This document shows, piece by piece, positions 23,784-34,314 of a stretch of DNA of 64,000 nucleotides. This DNA is from Henckelia pumila (lineage: Eukaryota; Streptophyta; Magnoliopsida; Lamiales; Gesneriaceae). The notes beneath the pieces were generated by a model. The model had not been told where the DNA came from, made no database searches, and saw only the letters and a program-made list of their open reading frames with translations. Each line of letters begins with the position of its first letter. The stretch's first letter is position 1. Made by a program: the position numbers and the translations under genes. The stretch spans positions 133,270,375-133,334,374 of the forward strand of contig NC_133121.1 of assembly GCF_033568475.1 (NCBI RefSeq), read 5' to 3'.

Positions 23784-24461
23784 GACTTCCAGCTTTCGTC
23801 GGGCATGGCAAGAACCGAATTTTTGAAACAATTAATGAACGAGTGTGGAAAAATCTACAGGGATGGAAAAGTAAACTTTTTTCTATCGGGGGTAGGGAAA
23901 TTCTACTTAAAGCCGTAGCACAAGCTATTCCATCCTACACCATGAGTATTTTTCGAATGCATATTGACATGTGCAAGAAAATACAATCCATGATGGTGAA
24001 TTATTGGTGGGGAGCAGTTGGAACTGAGTGGCACATTCATTGGAAACGTTGGAGTGTACTTTCCACTCCTAAAGCCCATGGCGCGCGGAATGGGATTCAT
24101 GGATTTAGTGGCTTTAAATCAAGCTTTGTTGGCCAAACAAGCATGGCAAATATTAACCAAACCGGATTCACTTGCAGGAAAAATTTATAAGGCCAAGTAT
24201 TTCCAAAATTTTAAATTTCTTGGATGCTAATCTTGAACATCATCCTTCATTTGTGTGGAGAATTTTAATATGGGGCAGAGAACTCTTGAAGAAAGGTTTA
24301 CGATGGAGGATAGCTTCTGGATATCAAGTTTCTGTATTCCAGGATCCATGGTTATTGTCGCATAATCATTTTAAACCCATCACGATTCCTAAACCTATTC
24401 ATGCTCAGCTGCGTGTTTATGATTTAATGACACCATCAGAATAATGGGATTGGGATAAAAT
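23784..24461 (+). mobile_element. LINE fragment 4: region after reverse transcriptase
   Basis: The frame continues from fragment 3 across Copia-1: LPAFVGHGKNRIF, then WKSKLFSIGGREILLKAVAQ and YTMSIFRM, the standard region between reverse transcriptase and the zinc-finger domain in plant LINEs. Then come GFMDLVALNQALLAKQAW and VFQDPWLL. A frameshift lies near 24090 and another near 24205. It is interrupted at AAAAT (24457-24461) by Copia-3. Confidence 0.85.
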
Positions 24462-25234
24462 TGTATGACCAAACTATTAAGTGAAATTTTCCTTCAAATT
24501 AGAAAATATTATGAGTATGTGAACACAACCGAGGCCTGTAAAATTACAGTTTCCTTAAAACAGATTAGTCCCCTCCCGGATGTGCTCGAAGGATCACGAC
24601 GGACGTCTGTTTCCCAGGATATAACGATAAAATCCTGTAGTCACCTAGCACGAAGGTACTACATCGACGAAAGGATATTGTACCATAACGATATCACGTA
24701 AACTTTCAATAACCGAGCAAGAGTAGAAAATCAGAAGCTCAGAAATAAACAGAGAACAAACTCAGAGATGAGACAAGGTGTAGCATGCACGAGCAAAAAA
24801 TTGAGAAGCATGCATGAGTAAGAACACAACAGCTTATGATGGAGCAGAAATGCAATAGCTTAGAAATGAACAAAAGAGAATATATTTTTCTTGAAGCTGA
24901 TGAGAGCTCGAAGACGTATATATTTATTAAGACAACATCATATAGACATTTGGGTACATGCACATGCTTATAAGAAAACAAAAGCTAAAATAGCAGCCAT
25001 ACAAGGTTCTATCATATTGGTTGAGCATAATAAATATGGAGGGCCATGTTCCATGAATTATTTGAGTAGCAAAAACGTGGCCAATTAATATATGCATGTA
25101 GACACTTGGTTTCATTCAATTATTCCAACAAGTGGCCAATTAATATATGCATGTAGACACTTGGGTCTATTCAATGAGGTGGCCTACAACCATTGGAAAT
25201 TATAAACAATGATTTCCATTCAATTATTCCAACA
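24462..25234 (-). repeat. Copia-3 3' LTR (left)
   Basis: A 773-bp LTR, plus-strand ends TGTATGACCAAAC and TTATTCCAACA. It contains a local repeat of the block GTGGCCAATTAATATATGCA, also present in the other LTR (at about 25080 and 25130 here). Confidence 0.9.
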
Positions 25235-25766
25235 ATCCCCCACATGAATGAAAATGGAAAGATAAATGAAGATACGTGATAACGTTCATCAGTTGTAATC
25301 CTGCATAGGATAGGTAGGTGTTACCCGTTGAACCTTCCCTTGTGAAAGCATAGTAATTCACTGGTTGACAGTATACGCGATGTATTTGAACTGTACAACC
25401 GTTTGTGTAAATTAAAATATACTTCACACAGGAATCTTCTTGATACACTTCAGTTCTCATGATTGTGTTCGTTTTGGCCATGAACACCCGCCTGGTTCTG
25501 TAAGAAGATCTAGAATTGAGCCTATTAATTCCTTCAAAGCGACCCCACTTCTCTCTTACATAGGTGATTCCATGTTTACTCCATCAGAATCATTAAAAGT
25601 CATATGCTTATCCTCAATATTCACTGTTTTATAATAGGAATAGGCTAAGGATTACCCCCCCCCCCCCACCACAGTGATCTACCAAACTAATGCGATTAGG
25701 TTGTCCCATTGAACCTAGTTCTTGGGATCTCCAGTCATCATAGGTTGGGTTTTCCTTTGCATCAAT
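25235..25766 (-). other. Copia-3 3' untranslated region
   Basis: Between the RNase H stop (25767) and the left LTR there is non-coding sequence with a run of about 14 C at about 25657-25670 and the purine/pyrimidine tract ATCCCCCAC next to the LTR. No gene is supported. Confidence 0.6.
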
Positions 25767-26161
25767 TTATTCCATAGGCTTCAGTCTCATTCCTTTTGAC
25801 GATTTTGCAACTAACTCTCTGTTTAACCCTATTAACGGATCCGCTGTATTATCCTTTGACTTGACATAGTCAACAGAGATAACTCCAGTTGAGAGTAGTT
25901 TTCTAATGGTGTTATGTCTACGACGTATATGTCTAGACTTACCATTATACATATTTCTTTGTGCCCTTCCTATTGCGGATTGACTATCACAATGTACGCA
26001 AATAGATGGCACGGGTTTTACCCACCCAGGAACATCTTCTAAGAATAAACGCAACCATTCAGCCTCTTCAGCACACTTATCAAGGGCTATGAACTCAGAT
26101 TCCATCGTGAATCTGGCTATAACGGTTTGTTTAGAAGATTTTCATGATATTGCTGCACCTC
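25767..26161 (-). pseudogene. Copia-3 RNase H, C-terminal part (original orientation)
   Basis: On the minus strand: ARFTMESEFIALDKCAEEAE, EDVPGWVKP, CVHCDSQSAIGRAQRNMYNG and NTADPLIGLNREL, the Copia RNase H with its DSQSAI box, ending at a stop at 25767. The part next to the breakpoint (26140-26161) has a TGA where a Trp codon is usual. Upstream RNase H sequence should precede it, but that lies in the inverted block and reads on the plus strand up to 27859. Confidence 0.88.
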
Positions 26162-27859
26162 CTAAAATGGTGTCGCAGAGAGAAAAAATCGCACTTTGAA
26201 AGAAATGATGAATGCACTGTTATTGAGTTCTGGTTTACCTCAGAATATGTGGGGGGAAGCTGTTCTAACAGCTAATTACCTTTTAAATAAGGTACCCCGA
26301 AAGAAGCAAGATAAAAGCCCATATGAATTATGGAAAGGAAGAACACCTTCTTATCAATATTTGTGAGTGTGGGGGTGTCTTGCTAAAGTAGTCGTACCTA
26401 CTTCGAAAGATTGAACCTAAAACTGTTGATTGTATTTTCATTGGATATGAAAATAACAGTAGTGCTTATCGATTCCTTGTATATGAATCTCAAATACCTG
26501 ATATTCAAAAGAATACAATAATGGAATCTAGAAATGTATCGTTCTTTGAAAATGTGTTTCATTGTAAATCTAAAAAAGAACCAAGTTCTTCCAAAAGATC
26601 ACATGAGACAATGGAACAAGAGGTTAATCATGAGATTGAACCTAGACGTAGCAAGAGAGCTAGAATCGAGAAATCATTTGGTCCGGATTTCATCACTTTT
26701 ATGATGGAAAGTGAACCTCAAAGCTTCAATGAAGCTGTTAATTCATCTAAAGGACCTCAATGGAAAGAGACTCTCAATTCTGAAATAAAATCTATTTTGA
26801 AAAATCATACGTGGGAAATAGTGGAACTTCCTCCAGGAAGCAAACCACTAGGTTCAAAATGGATTTTCAAAAGGAAGATGAAATCAGATGGAACAATAGA
26901 TAAGTATAAAACCAGATTGATATTCAATGGTTACCGTCAAAGTGAAGGACTTGATTACTTTGACACTTATTCTCCAGTGACGAGAATAACTTCAATCCGA
27001 GTGATACTTGCAATTGCCGCTTTGCGGAATCTTGAAGTACATCAAATGGATGTAAAGACTGTTTTTCTAAATGAAGATTTAGAAGAAGAAATTTACATGG
27101 AACAACCTGAGGGATTTTCTGCACCTGGTCAAGAAAATAAGGTTTTTAAATTGGTGAAGTCTTTATATGGCTTAAAGCAAGCACCAAAACAATGGCATGA
27201 AAAATTTGATAAAATCATGCTAGGAAGTGGATTTAAAATCAATGAGTGTGACAAATGTGTATACGTTAAGAACACTGAAAAAGGATATGTTATTTTATGT
27301 CTTTACGTAGATGACATGCTTATTATCGGAAGTAATGATAAGATGATTCAATCCACTAAGAAATTATTTAACTCAAAATTCGACATGAAATATTTGGGAT
27401 TAGCCGAAGTCATCATTGGAATTAAAATACATAGAACATCAGAAGGTATAGTTCTAAGTCAGTCACATTATGTGCACAAAATACTTGAAAAATTCAGTAA
27501 GGAAGACTCTGCATTAGCTAGAACCCCGATAGATACAAGTCAATATCTATCGAAAAATCGGGGTGAGAGTATCTCCCAATTAGAATACTCTTGAGTAATA
27601 GGAATTCTGATGTACTTAATGAGTTTTACACGACCAGACATAGTTTATGCAATAAGCAAATTGAGCAGATTCACGAGTAATCCAGAAGCTGACCACTGGA
27701 AAGCAATTACCAGATTGCTAAGGTACTTAAGGTATACTCATGATCTTGGGCTGCACTATACCAGATATCCCGCTGTAATTGAAGGATACAGTGATGCAAA
27801 CTGGATATCTGATATGAAAGACTCAAAGTCTACAAGTGGATTTGTATTCACTTTAGCTG
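26162..27859 (+). pseudogene. Copia-3 inverted block: integrase C-terminus, reverse transcriptase, RNase H N-terminus
   Basis: On the plus strand, against the rest of the element: integrase end (GVAERKN-like block in broken frame, then LLSSGLPQNMWGEAVLTANY), a GYENNSSAYRFLVYE-like block with frameshifts near 26370-26520, then a long open frame 26521-27594 with RT motifs KWIFKRKM, VHQMDVKTVFLNEDLEEEIY, SLYGLKQAPKQW and YVDDMLIIG. After a TGA (27592-27594) the frame continues as [16 protein letters not shown] and [20 protein letters not shown], the start of RNase H, which breaks off at 27859. The missing neighbours of both ends lie on the minus strand directly outside the block, so this is an inversion of part of one element and not a second insertion: no LTR, primer site or target-site duplication borders the block. 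Confidence 0.9.
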
Positions 27860-29683
27860 AGGAGAATAAGGTGTTGTTCTTTCATGTCTTATACCATGTT
27901 GAGTACAAAACTCAGAAAATGGTGATTCATATTCACCTCCCGATCACTTCTTAACACCTTAATTTTTTTGTCAAGTTGGTTTTCAACTTCACTTTTATAG
28001 TGGACAAATTTTCAATAGCTTCATCTTTACTTTTAAGAAGATACACATAACAATATTTTGTGCTATCATCAACAAAAGTAATGAAGTATTTATTTTCATC
28101 GCGTGTTGGTACTCCTTTTAAATCACATACATCAGTGTGAATTAAATCAAGGAGTCCATTATTTCTGTCAATGGATTTGAAAGATGATCTTGTTAGTTTT
28201 GCCTCAACACAAATTTCACATTTGTGATTTTTATCAATATGAAATGTGGGTAAGTTTTTTCAAGTTAATTAGTCTACGAATTGTATCATAATTAACATGT
28301 CCTAGTTTACCATGCTACAAATTGGAAGACATAAGCAAATAAATAGAAGCATTCACTTTATTTATTTTCGGCTTAATAGCCATTACATTGAGCTTAAACA
28401 AGCCATTACAAACATAATCCTTTCCGACAAACATTTCATTTTTAGACAAAAAAACTTTGTCTGACTCGAAGACAATGTGAAAATCATGCTTTCTTAAAAG
28501 CAAACCGGATACTAGATTTTTTCGAATCTCCGGTACATACAACACATTGTTGAGAGTTAGCTCTTTTCCAGACGTCATCTTCAAAATCACTTTCCCTTGT
28601 CCCTTGATATCGGAGGTAGCAGAGTTACCCATAAACAATTTTTCACCATTTTCTGATTCATCCAGAGTAGCAAATATGTCCTTGTCATAACAAACATGAC
28701 GATGGCACCAGTGTCAATCAACCATTCTCTTGGATTTGATTCAACCATATTTACTTCAAAAATGACAGCATAGAGGTCCATGTTTGAAACATCTTTAGAT
28801 ATGTCCTCCATGAGATTTGCCTCACAATTACTTTTCGGTTTCTGCATTCAGAAGACTTGTGGCCCGGACCGCCACAATTATAGCACTTACCAAGAAACTT
28901 TTTTTTGAACGTGTCTTTCTTTGGGCCCAACTTAGAGCCTCCACCAGCAAATCTCTTTGACTTGGAATTTTTCTTCTACTCAACCATATTAGCTTTAGCA
29001 GCACTTGGAGAATACAATCGTTTTTCAGAACTCTTGTTGTCTTCCTTGATACAAAGTCGAACAATGAGTTATTCAACATTCATTTCCTTGCGCTTGTGTT
29101 TCAAGTAATTCTTGAAATCTTTCCAAGCCGGAGACAACTTCTCAATAATAGCTGCCAGTTGGAAGGTTTCACTTAGCATCATGCCCTCCGCATGTATATC
29201 ATGTAAGATCACTTGGAGTTCCTGAACTTTACTGATCACTGATTTAGTGTTGATCATCTTGTAGTCCAAGAATCTTCCAACTATAAATTTCTTAGCCCCG
29301 ACATCTTCGGTTTTGTATTTTCGATCCAAGGATTCCCATAATTCCAGAGTCGTCTTTTTCTCACTATACACATTGTATAGTGAATCAGCCAAACCATTCA
29401 TTATATAATTTCTACACAAGAAATCTGAATGGTGACATACATCAACAACACTAGTAGTATGCATATCTCCCTCAACAAATTTGGGAGCATCCTCAGAGAT
29501 GAACTTTTCTAGATTCAAGGTGGTTAGGTGGAACATCTTTTGTTGCCACCTTTTGAAATTTAAGCCTTCGAATTTTTCTGGCCTGTCGGCATGTGTCAGA
29601 GGCACTGTAGCAGCAGAAGTCACCTCTGTAGTATTCAAGTGATTGGAATAAGCTTTCATAACCGAAGTTGATTCACGTAACAA
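27860..29683 (-). pseudogene. Copia-3 gag, protease and integrase N-terminal part
   Basis: On the minus strand from 29683: gag (EKFEGLNFKRWQQKMFHLTT, YIMNGLADSLYNVYSEKKTT, DVGAKKFIVGRFLDYKM), a zinc-knuckle region at about 28850-28900 in broken frame, protease with WLIDTGA (about 28727), VLYVPEIRKNLVSG, then the pre-integrase and integrase core in a decayed frame with the conserved RSD box near 27945, ending within the SPQ block at 27860. It has several frameshifts. The gag is close to that of Copia-4 at 62641. Confidence 0.88.
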
Positions 29684-30441
29684 AAAGACAAAGATTCTGT
29701 TTTAAGTTTGTATGACCAAACTATTACGTGAACTTTTCCTTCAAATTATAAAATATTGTGAGTATGTGAACACAACCGAGGCCTGTAAAATTACAGTTTC
29801 CTTAAAACAGTTTCGTCCCCTCCCGGATGTGCTCAAAGGATCAAAAAGGACGTCTATTTCCCAGGATACAACGGTAAAATCCTGTAGTCACCTAGCACGA
29901 AGGTACTACACCGACGAACTGATATTGTACCATAACGATATCACGTAAACTTTCAATAACCGAGCAAGAGTAGAAATCAGCAGCTCAGAAATAAACAGAG
30001 AACAAACTCAAAGATGAGACAATGTGTAACATGCACAAGCAAAAAATTGAGAAGCATGCATGAGCAAGAACACAACAGCTTATGATGGAGCAGAAGTGCA
30101 ATAACTTAAAAATGAACGAAAGAGAATATAATTTTCTTGAAGCTCATGAGAGCTCAAAGACTTATATATTTATTAAGACATCAGACTTCCATCATATAGA
30201 CATTTGGGTACATGCACATGCTTATAAGAAAACGAAAGCTCAAATAGCAGCCAGAAAAGGTTCTATCAGATTGGTTGAGCATAATAAATATGGAGGGCCA
30301 TGTTCCATGAATTATTTGAGTAGCAAAAACGTGGCCAATTAATATATGCATGTAGACACTTGGTTCCATTTAATTATTCCAACAAGTGGCCAATTAATAT
30401 ATGCATGTAGACACTTGGGTCTATTCAAGGAGGTGGCCTAC

Positions 30442-31831
30442 TGTAGTAACCTGTAACCAAAATCAGTGATTAAGTGTTAATCAAATCGTTAATCCTATTA
30501 ATTATGAGTAAACATGATTGAGGGAACTCTTAATGGATTATCGGAGTCCGGAATTGGATTCAGAACACTTGAAAATGGTTTGTAGGTCGTCGAGTTCGGA
30601 GGCTCTGAAGTAAGGGTTCGGAGGCTCCGAAGCCAGGGTTCGGACGGTCCGAAGAGGGATCGGACGCTCCGAACGTTCTGCCGACAGTCGTCATGGATGA
30701 TGTCATTTGGCTGACGTAAGCAATGACGTATTCTTGGGTTCGGACGGCCCGAAGTCCAGTTCAGACGACCCGAACGTGTTCGAAGGCTCCGAAGCCAGTT
30801 CGGAGGGCCCGAACTCCGTCTATAAATAGGGGGTGTCGAGCTCACATTTGAATGCACCAATTCCTCTCCTCTCTCTCGATTCCTTAGCCTTCTAGCTCAG
30901 ATCTAGGGAATTCTAGGCGTCCCATTGGGAATCCGGAAGTGGCATAGCGATCCAGGCGTTGTAGCGAAGCTGTGGCCTAGTTTTGAGGCACTCGACAGCA
31001 AAGGGCTAACGACGGATGAAGGTATAGCTTTTGCTTCCTAAAAATATTTAGGAGTATGCTTTAGCGTAGTTAAGGCTTTTGGAGCACTATAATGATAGTA
31101 GTATCATTTATCAGTGTAGTGCGGATTATAGGCTTGGACTTAGAGCTGGTCTAGCTTGCTTAAGCATTTGAGGTACGAAAGTACTGTTCGAGATATCCTG
31201 ACTGAGTATGCATGTATTATGTGACTGCATGATTTATATGTCATGATATTATGCTGCATTCATTTGCATCTTGCTGTATCTCTTTCGAGATGTCTGTAGT
31301 AGGGTTGTACCCTATCCTGTTAGTGGATGGACTTCCATCGATTTGGGTCCGGCATATCCACGATTATCTCGGTATGGGAGCCACCTCCTGAAGCGACGGC
31401 ACAGCGTGCTACATACCAGGGCCCGGTCTGTCTATGTTATCTGTTCCTTGACCTCGAGTCTATAGGGAGTTCACTTTGCATGCATGTATACTCATACTCT
31501 CGTACTAAGCGTTTTATGCTCACGTATCGTACTCTGTGTTCTGGACACCCTATTCCATGGGGCAGGTTTGCGATTGGACGACGCGGGTGGATCCAAGAGG
31601 GGCTAGGCAGTGGTTAGCCAGCTGGAGCTTCGTCTAGGTTTTTATTCTGTTGTATTGGTATTATACACTGTTCGATCTGGTTGTATAATATTTGCATAAT
31701 TACAGATTCCTTTTCTTGGGATTGTATATTTTGTTTATGGTTTCCGCAGTTTAATTCTGATATCTGTTTTGCTTAAGTTAATTGCATGCCTAAGCTCTAT
31801 TTAGTAGGTGATCCGGGTAAGGGTCACTACA
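30442..31831 (+). mobile_element. Solo LTR in the Copia-3 LTR, TSD CCTAC
   Basis: TG...CA ends (TGTAGTAACCTG ... GGGTCACTACA) and a perfect 5-bp duplication CCTAC at 30437-30441 and 31832-31836. No internal region is present. A TATA box (TATAAATAGG, 30821-30830) places it on the plus strand, followed by leader sequence. The 1390-bp length and terminal sequence suggest a Gypsy-type LTR; this is inference. Removing it rejoins the Copia-3 LTR exactly. Confidence 0.93.
30595..30830 (+). promoter_or_regulatory. U3 promoter: eight phased near-palindromes, as-1-like pair, TATA box
   Basis: Eight 16-bp copies fit TTCGGANGNYCCGAAN (some with one change). They start at 30595, 30617, 30639, 30659, 30739, 30760, 30779 and 30799. 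Within each group of four the spacing is 19-22 bp, about two helical turns. Between the groups, TGACGTAAGCAATGACGTA (30712-30730) has two TGACG motifs 12 bp apart, as in the as-1 element bound by TGA-type bZIP factors. The TATA box is at 30821. The palindromes suggest a dimeric DNA-binding protein, identity unknown. Confidence 0.75.
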
Positions 31832-31883
31832 CCTACAACCATTGGAAATTATAAAAAATGATTTCCATTCAATTATTCCAACA

Positions 31884-32725
31884 AAAATTCGAGCCACCCT
31901 GTGGGAAGTTGATCATGAGGAACTGAGGCGCATACCTATAGGTTTCTCTCTAGGAAATGAGAGGTTAATCTGGCACTACAATCCTCACGGTGAATGTACC
32001 GTGAGATCTGGTTACCACCTAGCAAATTCAAGAGATGATGCTGGTAGTAATGGACTTTACTGTGGTTTTTTAGGCAGTTTGGAAACTTAGGATTCCCAAC
32101 AAAATTAAAATACACTTCTGGCGCATTCTCGCTAATGCTATCCCGGTGAAAGTTAATCTTGTTGTGAGAGGTATAAAAACAACCATCCCATGCCTAATTT
32201 GGTGCAGGAATCCGGAAGATATTGTGCATGTCTTTTGATATTGCAAGGTGGTTAGACTATCGTGGAAAATATCAGCTCTTTGGCCACTCTTGAGTTCTTT
32301 CAGTGCAGGTTCTTTTGAGGATCTTTCTAGCTGGGTTTTGGGCATGGTATGAATGGTGATTTTAAGAATTTTGTGTTAATATGATGGAGTAGTTGGATAG
32401 AAATTAAGGAACAAAGTAGTGTTTCAAGGAAAGCAAACATCGCCAGAGGAGGTTGTATTTAGAGCTGGTTGGGTGGGAGGAAGATTCAGATTAGTATCAA
32501 AGTGTCAAACACCCTCCTCTTCAACCAGTCACTAGTCTTCTAAGATTGCAACCACCTACAGAAGGCCTCGTTAAGATAAATTTGGACAGGGCAGTAAAAA
32601 AAATAATATGGATTTTTTCAGTATTGGAATGACGGGTAGGGATCATGAAGGAGTCATTTTGTTTGCAATAGGCCAATGGTATCCAGGATCTTTCACTCCA
32701 AAATTTGCCGAGATGATAGCAGTTA
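31884..32725 (+). mobile_element. LINE fragment 5: zinc-finger (zf-RVT) region and start of RNase H
   Basis: The frame resumes after Copia-3 with ATLWEVDHEELRRIP and LIWHYNPHGECTVRSGY, then the zf-RVT block (KLRIPNKIKIHFWRI, LIWCRNPEDIVHVF) in a frame with several stops. From about 32560 an RNase H-like domain begins (VKINLDRA-like, then GRDHEGVILFAIGQW, FAEMIAVM). It is interrupted at AGTTA (32721-32725) by Copia-2. Confidence 0.82.
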
Positions 32726-33093
32726 TGTTGGGTACCAATAATATATAGTATGCAAGGACTTTAATTGGAATCAAATATGATGAGTAAATCGTTTTGTGTT
32801 GGAGACTTGAAATAAGATTAATTATATTGAGCAAAAAGGTTACGAAGAAAAGAACGAACAAAGGAATGAAAGGAGGAAATAATTTTTATTTTGCACGATG
32901 ATAATCTTCATATTCAGCGTGTTGCCTTAGACAAACACTAGCAGCCACAACCCACATGCATGTGTCTTACAACTTGTTCCTACCAATTATGACTTTTAAC
33001 AACTAATACATTGAATGAATGAAGCTCACGTTTTTCAATTGATAATATGACATTTTTGACCAATTCAACATGCATGCAAATTAATATTTTACA
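32726..33093 (-). repeat. Copia-2 3' LTR, with a deletion that removes the TATA box
   Basis: It matches the 5' LTR from TGTTGGGTACCA to AATATTTTACA but is 368 bp instead of 442 bp. The missing part, about 73 bp, falls at about 32928 between GTTGCCTT and AGACAAACAC. In the other LTR that part contains CCTTTTTATAGG, the TATA box on the minus strand. Confidence 0.9.
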
Positions 33094-33100
33094 CTCCTCC

Positions 33101-34309
33101 TTAATTTGTAATGCATATACGATTTTTGAAGTGTTCCAATTTTTCGGAAGATACTGGCTTTGTGAATGGATCTGCTACTTGTTCTCCAGTGATAACAAAA
33201 GTCAGCTGAATTTCTCCGTCATTGACGAGATTTCTGATAAAATGATGACGAAGTTCTATGTGCTTTGATCTGGCATGAAAAATAGGATTTTTCGTCATAG
33301 CAATAGCAGACATTTGTCACAGAATATTTTTGTAGGATATTTTGGCTCTTGTTGTAAATTTTTCAAAAATTTTCGTAGCCATATTACTTCACAAGCAGCA
33401 TCGGTAGCAACAATATATTCTGCCTCGGCAGATAAAAGTGCAAATGTCTTCTGTTTTTTAGAAGACCAAGAAATTGGTTTTGTACCAATACAGATTACAT
33501 ATCCAGATGTGCTTTTTCTATCATCAACTGATCCAGCCCAGTCATTGTCAGTGTAGCCAATTAGGCTATTTTCGTCTTCTTTGGTATATTTGATACAATG
33601 ATTTATTGTTCCTTGCAAATATCACAGTATTCTTTTGGCAGCAGAAAAATGAATTTGACTTGGGTCACTCATGAATCTGGATATCATGTTCACAGAATGA
33701 ACAATATCTGGTCTGGTGTTAGTGAGGTACATTAATGAACCCACTAAACTTTAATAAATTGTTGAGTTGGCCTTTTTTGCTCCATCATTTTGCTGCAATT
33801 TTTCATTTAAAGCCATTGGAGTTGTGACAGGATTACACATAGACATATTGAATTTTTTCAGCAAATCTTCTGTGTATTTTTCTTGAAAAATAAATATTTC
33901 TCCTTTCTTTTGTTGCACTTGAATGCCAAAAAAATATTTCATAAGACCCAGATCTGTCATCGCGTATTCTTTCATCATGGCTTTTTTAAATTCTTCTACC
34001 ATCAGAGGGTTAGTGCCAGTATATATCAAATCATCAACATAAGGCATACGATCATAAATTCATTTGTACCTCCTTTATTGACATAAAGAGATGACTCACT
34101 TGGGCTTCGATGAAATCTATTGTTGATGAAGTAACTATCGATTTTACTATTCCATGCCCGATGTGCTTGTTTCAAGCCATAAAAAGCTTTGTGGAGGCAA
34201 TAAACCATGTTTTCTTTGTCTTTCACTACGTAGCCATCTGGTTGTTCTACGTAGACTTCTTCTTGCAATTCTCCATTTAGAAAAGCTGATTTTACATCAA
34301 GTTGATAGA
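33101..34309 (-). pseudogene. Copia-2 reverse transcriptase (C-terminal part) and RNase H
   Basis: From the Gypsy insertion leftward on the minus strand: [34 protein letters not shown], then YVDDLIYTG in another frame (about 34030), YAMTDLGLMKYFFGIQVQ, RNase H with DRKSTSGYVICIGTKPISW (about 33475-33530) and AMTKNPIFHARSKHIELRHH (about 33230-33310), ending EQVADPFTKPVSSEKLEH. At least three frame changes. Confidence 0.88.
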
Positions 34310-34314
34310 CTGGT

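Larger units (their letters stand above)
24462..31883 (-). mobile_element. Copia-3: older Copia element with internal inversion
   Basis: LTRs lie at 24462-25234 and 29709-31883, the latter split by a solo LTR. The target-site duplication is AAAAT (24457-24461 and 31884-31888). Read on the minus strand, the ends are TGTTGGAATAAT...GTCATACA. The CCCCCAC next to the left LTR is the polypurine tract seen from the other strand, and gag lies next to the right LTR, so the element is on the minus strand. The middle of pol (26162-27859) is inverted. LTRs differ at many positions (about five in the first 60 bases), so it is older than Copia-1. Confidence 0.92.
29709..31883 (-). repeat. Copia-3 5' LTR (right), split by a solo LTR
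   Basis: The sequence matches the left LTR over 29709-30441 and 31832-31883. The 1390-bp insert at 30442-31831, plus a 5-bp duplication, lies in between. The internal side (minus strand, after CATACA) reads AACTTAAAACAGAATC and lacks the usual TGGTATCAGAGC primer site. Confidence 0.9.

Noticed and set aside
25657..25670. Run of about 14 C
   Set aside because: It is a homopolymer in the Copia-3 3' untranslated region. No repeat array or CRISPR-like spacing surrounds it, and its length may be a sequencing artefact.
26162..27859. Interpretation of the plus-strand pol block as a separate Copia insertion
   Set aside because: There are no LTRs, primer site, polypurine tract or target-site duplication at its edges, and its ends match exactly what is missing from the surrounding minus-strand element.
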